Shown here one piece after another: positions 62,146-64,000 of a stretch of DNA of 64,000 nt (the stretch's first letter is position 1; each line of letters opens with the position of its first letter). The stretch lies in assembly GCA_008933735.1 (NCBI GenBank), contig WBUL01000015.1:23235-87234 (forward strand), given 5' to 3'. Under the pieces are notes generated by a model, which saw nothing but the letters and a program-made list of their open reading frames with translations, was not told where the DNA came from and searched no databases. The DNA is from Anaerolineae bacterium. GTDB lineage: Bacteria; Chloroflexota; Anaerolineae; Aggregatilineales; J027. The position numbers and the translations under genes were made by a program.

Positions 62146-63669
62146 ATGGGTTCCCGACTCTCCAGACTGACGGGCGGCAACAAACCACCGGATGACAAAC
62201 AAATCAAAATGCTTGATGAACTGCGCGACCCGTCGCCTGAACCTGTGCTTGCAGAGCCGGAAGCGCGGATGGTTCCTGAACCACCAAAGGCAGTCGATGC
62301 ACCTCCTAAATCCAAATATACTTATCTGGCGGAAGGGGGTGAAGAATATGTCCCACCTCCCAAGCGCCGAACGACGCCCAAAATTGCTAAGCTGCGAGCC
62401 CAACTACGCCCCAAACTAGTAGCTGCGGCAGACGAATTTGATGGACTGTCCTCCTCTGACCCCGAACATCGGAAGATGGTTAAAACACGACTGCAAACGC
62501 TGCTCCAGCGCTCAAATATTCAGTTGACTCAGGACGAATATAACGAGCTGGAAGAGGCGATGATTAAAGACCTGCTTGGCTTTGGGGCGATTGACCCCCT
62601 GGTCCTGGATAAATCCGTTTCGGAAATCATGGTGAATGGCCCAGAGATCATTTTTGCCGAGCGCAAGGGCAGACTACAGGAAACGGAAATCGTTTTTGAT
62701 GATGATGATCATATCCAGTGGACAGCCCATCGGATTGTACGTCCCATGCAGCGTGATTTCAGCCGGCGCAATCCGATGGTGGATGCGCGTTTACCGGACG
62801 GCAGCCGCGTGCACCTGATTATGCCGCCCTCCGCATTGTGCGGCACGACCATTACCATCCGGAAGTTTCCGGAAAAGCGCCTAACCTGGCAGGATCTGGT
62901 CAGCTTCGGGTCATTAACCGAAGAAGTGGCTATGTTCCTCAAGGCATGTGTTCGGATTCGCTTGAATATTGTGGTTTCGGGCGGCACAGGTTCGGGAAAA
63001 ACGACCCTTTTGAATGTTATCAGCAGCTTCATTCCTGAAGATGAGCGTGTTGTGACCATCGAAGACTCGGCAGAGTTGCAGCTTTCGCAGCGTCATGTGG
63101 TACGGCTGGAAACCTGCCCCCCCATGCAGGGAACCAAAGAAGGGCAGTTGGTGATCCGTGACCTGGTGAAAGGCAGTCTGCGTATGCGCCCTGACCGCGT
63201 CGTGGTTGGCGAAATTCGTGATGGGGCAGCACTCGATATGCTGCAAGCCATGAACACCGGGCATGATGGATCCCTCACGACGGTTCACTCTAATAGCCCC
63301 CGGGATGCGGTTGCTCGCCTGGAAACCCTGGCGATGATGGCAGGCATGGATTTGCCAGTGGAAATCGTCCGTACCCAGATTGCCAGCGCCGTTGACCTGT
63401 TTATCCAGGTCGCCCGCTTGAAGGACGGCAGTCGCAAAATCATTCAGATTACTGAAGTTCAGGGCATGGAGGGCCAACAAATCACCTTGCAGGATATTTT
63501 CCTGTACAAAACGCCCGGTCACACCGGAGTCCAGCCCAGCCACGAAGGTGGCGGTCAGCTTGAACCGACAGGCTTGCGGCCTAACTTCTACACCCGCTTT
63601 GAGGAACAGAAAATCGAGCTTCCGAGGGGATTGTTTGGCGGGATGGGGTCGTTCAATCGGCGGCAGTGA
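62146..63669 (+). CDS. cpaF: CpaF/TadA-type secretion ATPase
   Basis: A 507-aa hexameric ATPase of the type II/IV secretion superfamily. The first about 95 residues are polar and likely disordered. An N-terminal domain contains [22 protein letters not shown] and [18 protein letters not shown], then [17 protein letters not shown]. Walker [10 protein letters not shown] is at about 279-287, the Asp box [12 protein letters not shown], Walker [22 protein letters not shown] and the His box [15 protein letters not shown] follow. These are CpaF features; the family drives Flp/Tad pilus assembly or related secretion. The rest of a tad locus is not in the window, because a strong terminator follows at once, so the gene is monocistronic here. 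The proper partner genes must be elsewhere. Confidence 0.93.
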   Translation: MGSRLSRLTGGNKPPDDKQIKMLDELRDPSPEPVLAEPEARMVPEPPKAVDAPPKSKYTYLAEGGEEYVPPPKRRTTPKIAKLRAQLRPKLVAAADEFDGLSSSDPEHRKMVKTRLQTLLQRSNIQLTQDEYNELEEAMIKDLLGFGAIDPLVLDKSVSEIMVNGPEIIFAERKGRLQETEIVFDDDDHIQWTAHRIVRPMQRDFSRRNPMVDARLPDGSRVHLIMPPSALCGTTITIRKFPEKRLTWQDLVSFGSLTEEVAMFLKACVRIRLNIVVSGGTGSGKTTLLNVISSFIPEDERVVTIEDSAELQLSQRHVVRLETCPPMQGTKEGQLVIRDLVKGSLRMRPDRVVVGEIRDGAALDMLQAMNTGHDGSLTTVHSNSPRDAVARLETLAMMAGMDLPVEIVRTQIASAVDLFIQVARLKDGSRKIIQITEVQGMEGQQITLQDIFLYKTPGHTGVQPSHEGGGQLEPTGLRPNFYTRFEEQKIELPRGLFGGMGSFNRRQ

Positions 63670-63691
63670 TTCCTCTTGTCTCAACCATTTC

Positions 63692-63724
63692 AACGCCTAT
63701 CCACTTGCGGATGGGCGTTTTTTC
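63692..63724 (+). terminator. Strong intrinsic terminator after cpaF
   Basis: ACGCCTATCC (63693-63702) pairs with GGATGGGCGT (63709-63718), one G-U pair, with a 6-nt loop and a T5 run at 63719-63723. It lies 23 bp after the stop and separates cpaF from the lipoprotein gene. Confidence 0.85.
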
Positions 63725-63741
63725 TTTATCATTGGCAAATC

Positions 63742-64000
63742 ATGCGAAAAAGTTTCTTGCTGGTTTTATTGGGATTGACTTTTTTTCTGGGCGCGTGTGA
63801 TCTTGTGGGGTCAGAGCCGACGCTAACGCCCATCGTGGTAACGGCGACCCAGGAACCCCGGTTTTTGATTGTGACCGCTACCTTTACCCCGTCGCCCAGC
63901 CCTGTTCTTGCGCCAACGCTTCCGGGGCAGGAGCTGACCCCGTTTAGTACGTCCACCTCCGCAGCAACGGCAACGCCCGCCATTACCCAAACCCCTACTT
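63742..64000 (+). CDS. Lipoprotein with Pro/Thr-rich region, N-terminal part (runs off the window)
   Basis: The first 86 codons of a gene that continues past base 64000. The signal sequence MRKSFLLVLLGLTFFLGAC has a lipobox LGAC with Cys19. A long Thr/Pro/Ala-rich low-complexity stretch follows (TATFTPSPSPVLAPT and similar), a usual stalk in Anaerolineae-type surface lipoproteins. The functional domain would be downstream and is not visible. It starts after the cpaF terminator, with the ATG 18 bp after the T-run, so its promoter must overlap the terminator region or transcription must read through. Confidence 0.75.
   Translation, partial: MRKSFLLVLLGLTFFLGACDLVGSEPTLTPIVVTATQEPRFLIVTATFTPSPSPVLAPTLPGQELTPFSTSTSAATATPAITQTPT

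Overview
The window looks like a chromosomal segment of a Chloroflexota bacterium, most likely class Anaerolineae. This is an inference. It rests on gene content and style: a giant soluble kinase built from repeated GAF modules, lipoproteins and secreted proteins with Pro/Thr-rich linkers, a phosphodiester glycosidase with an SH3-like domain, an IleS2-type isoleucyl-tRNA synthetase next to lspA, many small integral-membrane proteins, and moderately GC-rich DNA. No rRNA or tRNA gene and no CRISPR array was seen. Genes are packed tightly, with many 4-, 8- and 11-bp overlaps that suggest translational coupling.

Layout. 1-6444 (minus): an OsmC-like protein cut by the window edge, a cytochrome c lipoprotein, and a two-gene signalling unit of NarL-type response regulator plus 8-GAF histidine kinase. 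6602-10154 (plus): a membrane protein and three glycosyltransferases (GT4, GT26, GT4). 10144-12384 (minus): a membrane-fused spermidine-synthase-like protein. 12476-19614 (plus): a leader with a terminator-like hairpin, a GNAT acetyltransferase, two membrane TPR proteins, two small anchored proteins, ileS and lspA. 19596-24057: a phosphodiester glycosidase (minus), a 6S RNA with its own promoter (plus, 21368-21549), a membrane protein and purine nucleoside phosphorylase behind a 38-bp palindrome, and a tyrosine recombinase that has lost its catalytic tyrosine segment. 24058-24534 is an AT-rich gap with a 12-bp inverted repeat. 24535-28495 (plus): an ABC exporter (ATPase plus a 1057-aa FtsX-type permease). 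28529-33337 (minus): a split ThrE/YjjP-YjjB exporter, a YabN-MazG pyrophosphohydrolase, a methyltransferase, an orphan MrpF and a sugar-nucleotide epimerase/reductase.

33454-44824 (plus) is a cell-surface polysaccharide and sugar-uptake block. It runs YwbE, a HEIGH-motif membrane protein, a Wzm-type export permease, a maltose-type ABC importer (malE, malF, malG), a cytoplasmic GH13 enzyme, a Wzt-type export ATPase, a sulfotransferase and two GT2 enzymes. The sugar importer sits between the two halves of the polysaccharide exporter and has its own consensus promoter. 44881-49771 (plus): a secreted anchored protein, pth and mfd. 49794-56473: an SRPBCC protein, a STAND/TPR protein, a polyprenyl-phosphate-type GT2 and a large GT-C-like membrane protein. 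56595-60960 (plus): a coupled run of a WecA-like phosphotransferase, an epimerase, prmC, tsaC and a GalE-like epimerase. 60976-61967 (minus): two unknown genes. 62146-64000 (plus): a CpaF/TadA-type ATPase with a strong terminator, and the start of a lipoprotein gene.

Points most worth following: the swapped GXHH signature in IleS, which predicts mupirocin hyper-resistance; the 6S RNA; the damaged recombinase, whose tyrosine box survives in another frame; the palindromic operator on the nucleoside phosphorylase gene; the sugar importer inserted inside a Wzm/Wzt locus; and a 5' leader with an Ile-rich small ORF and terminator ahead of the GNAT gene.
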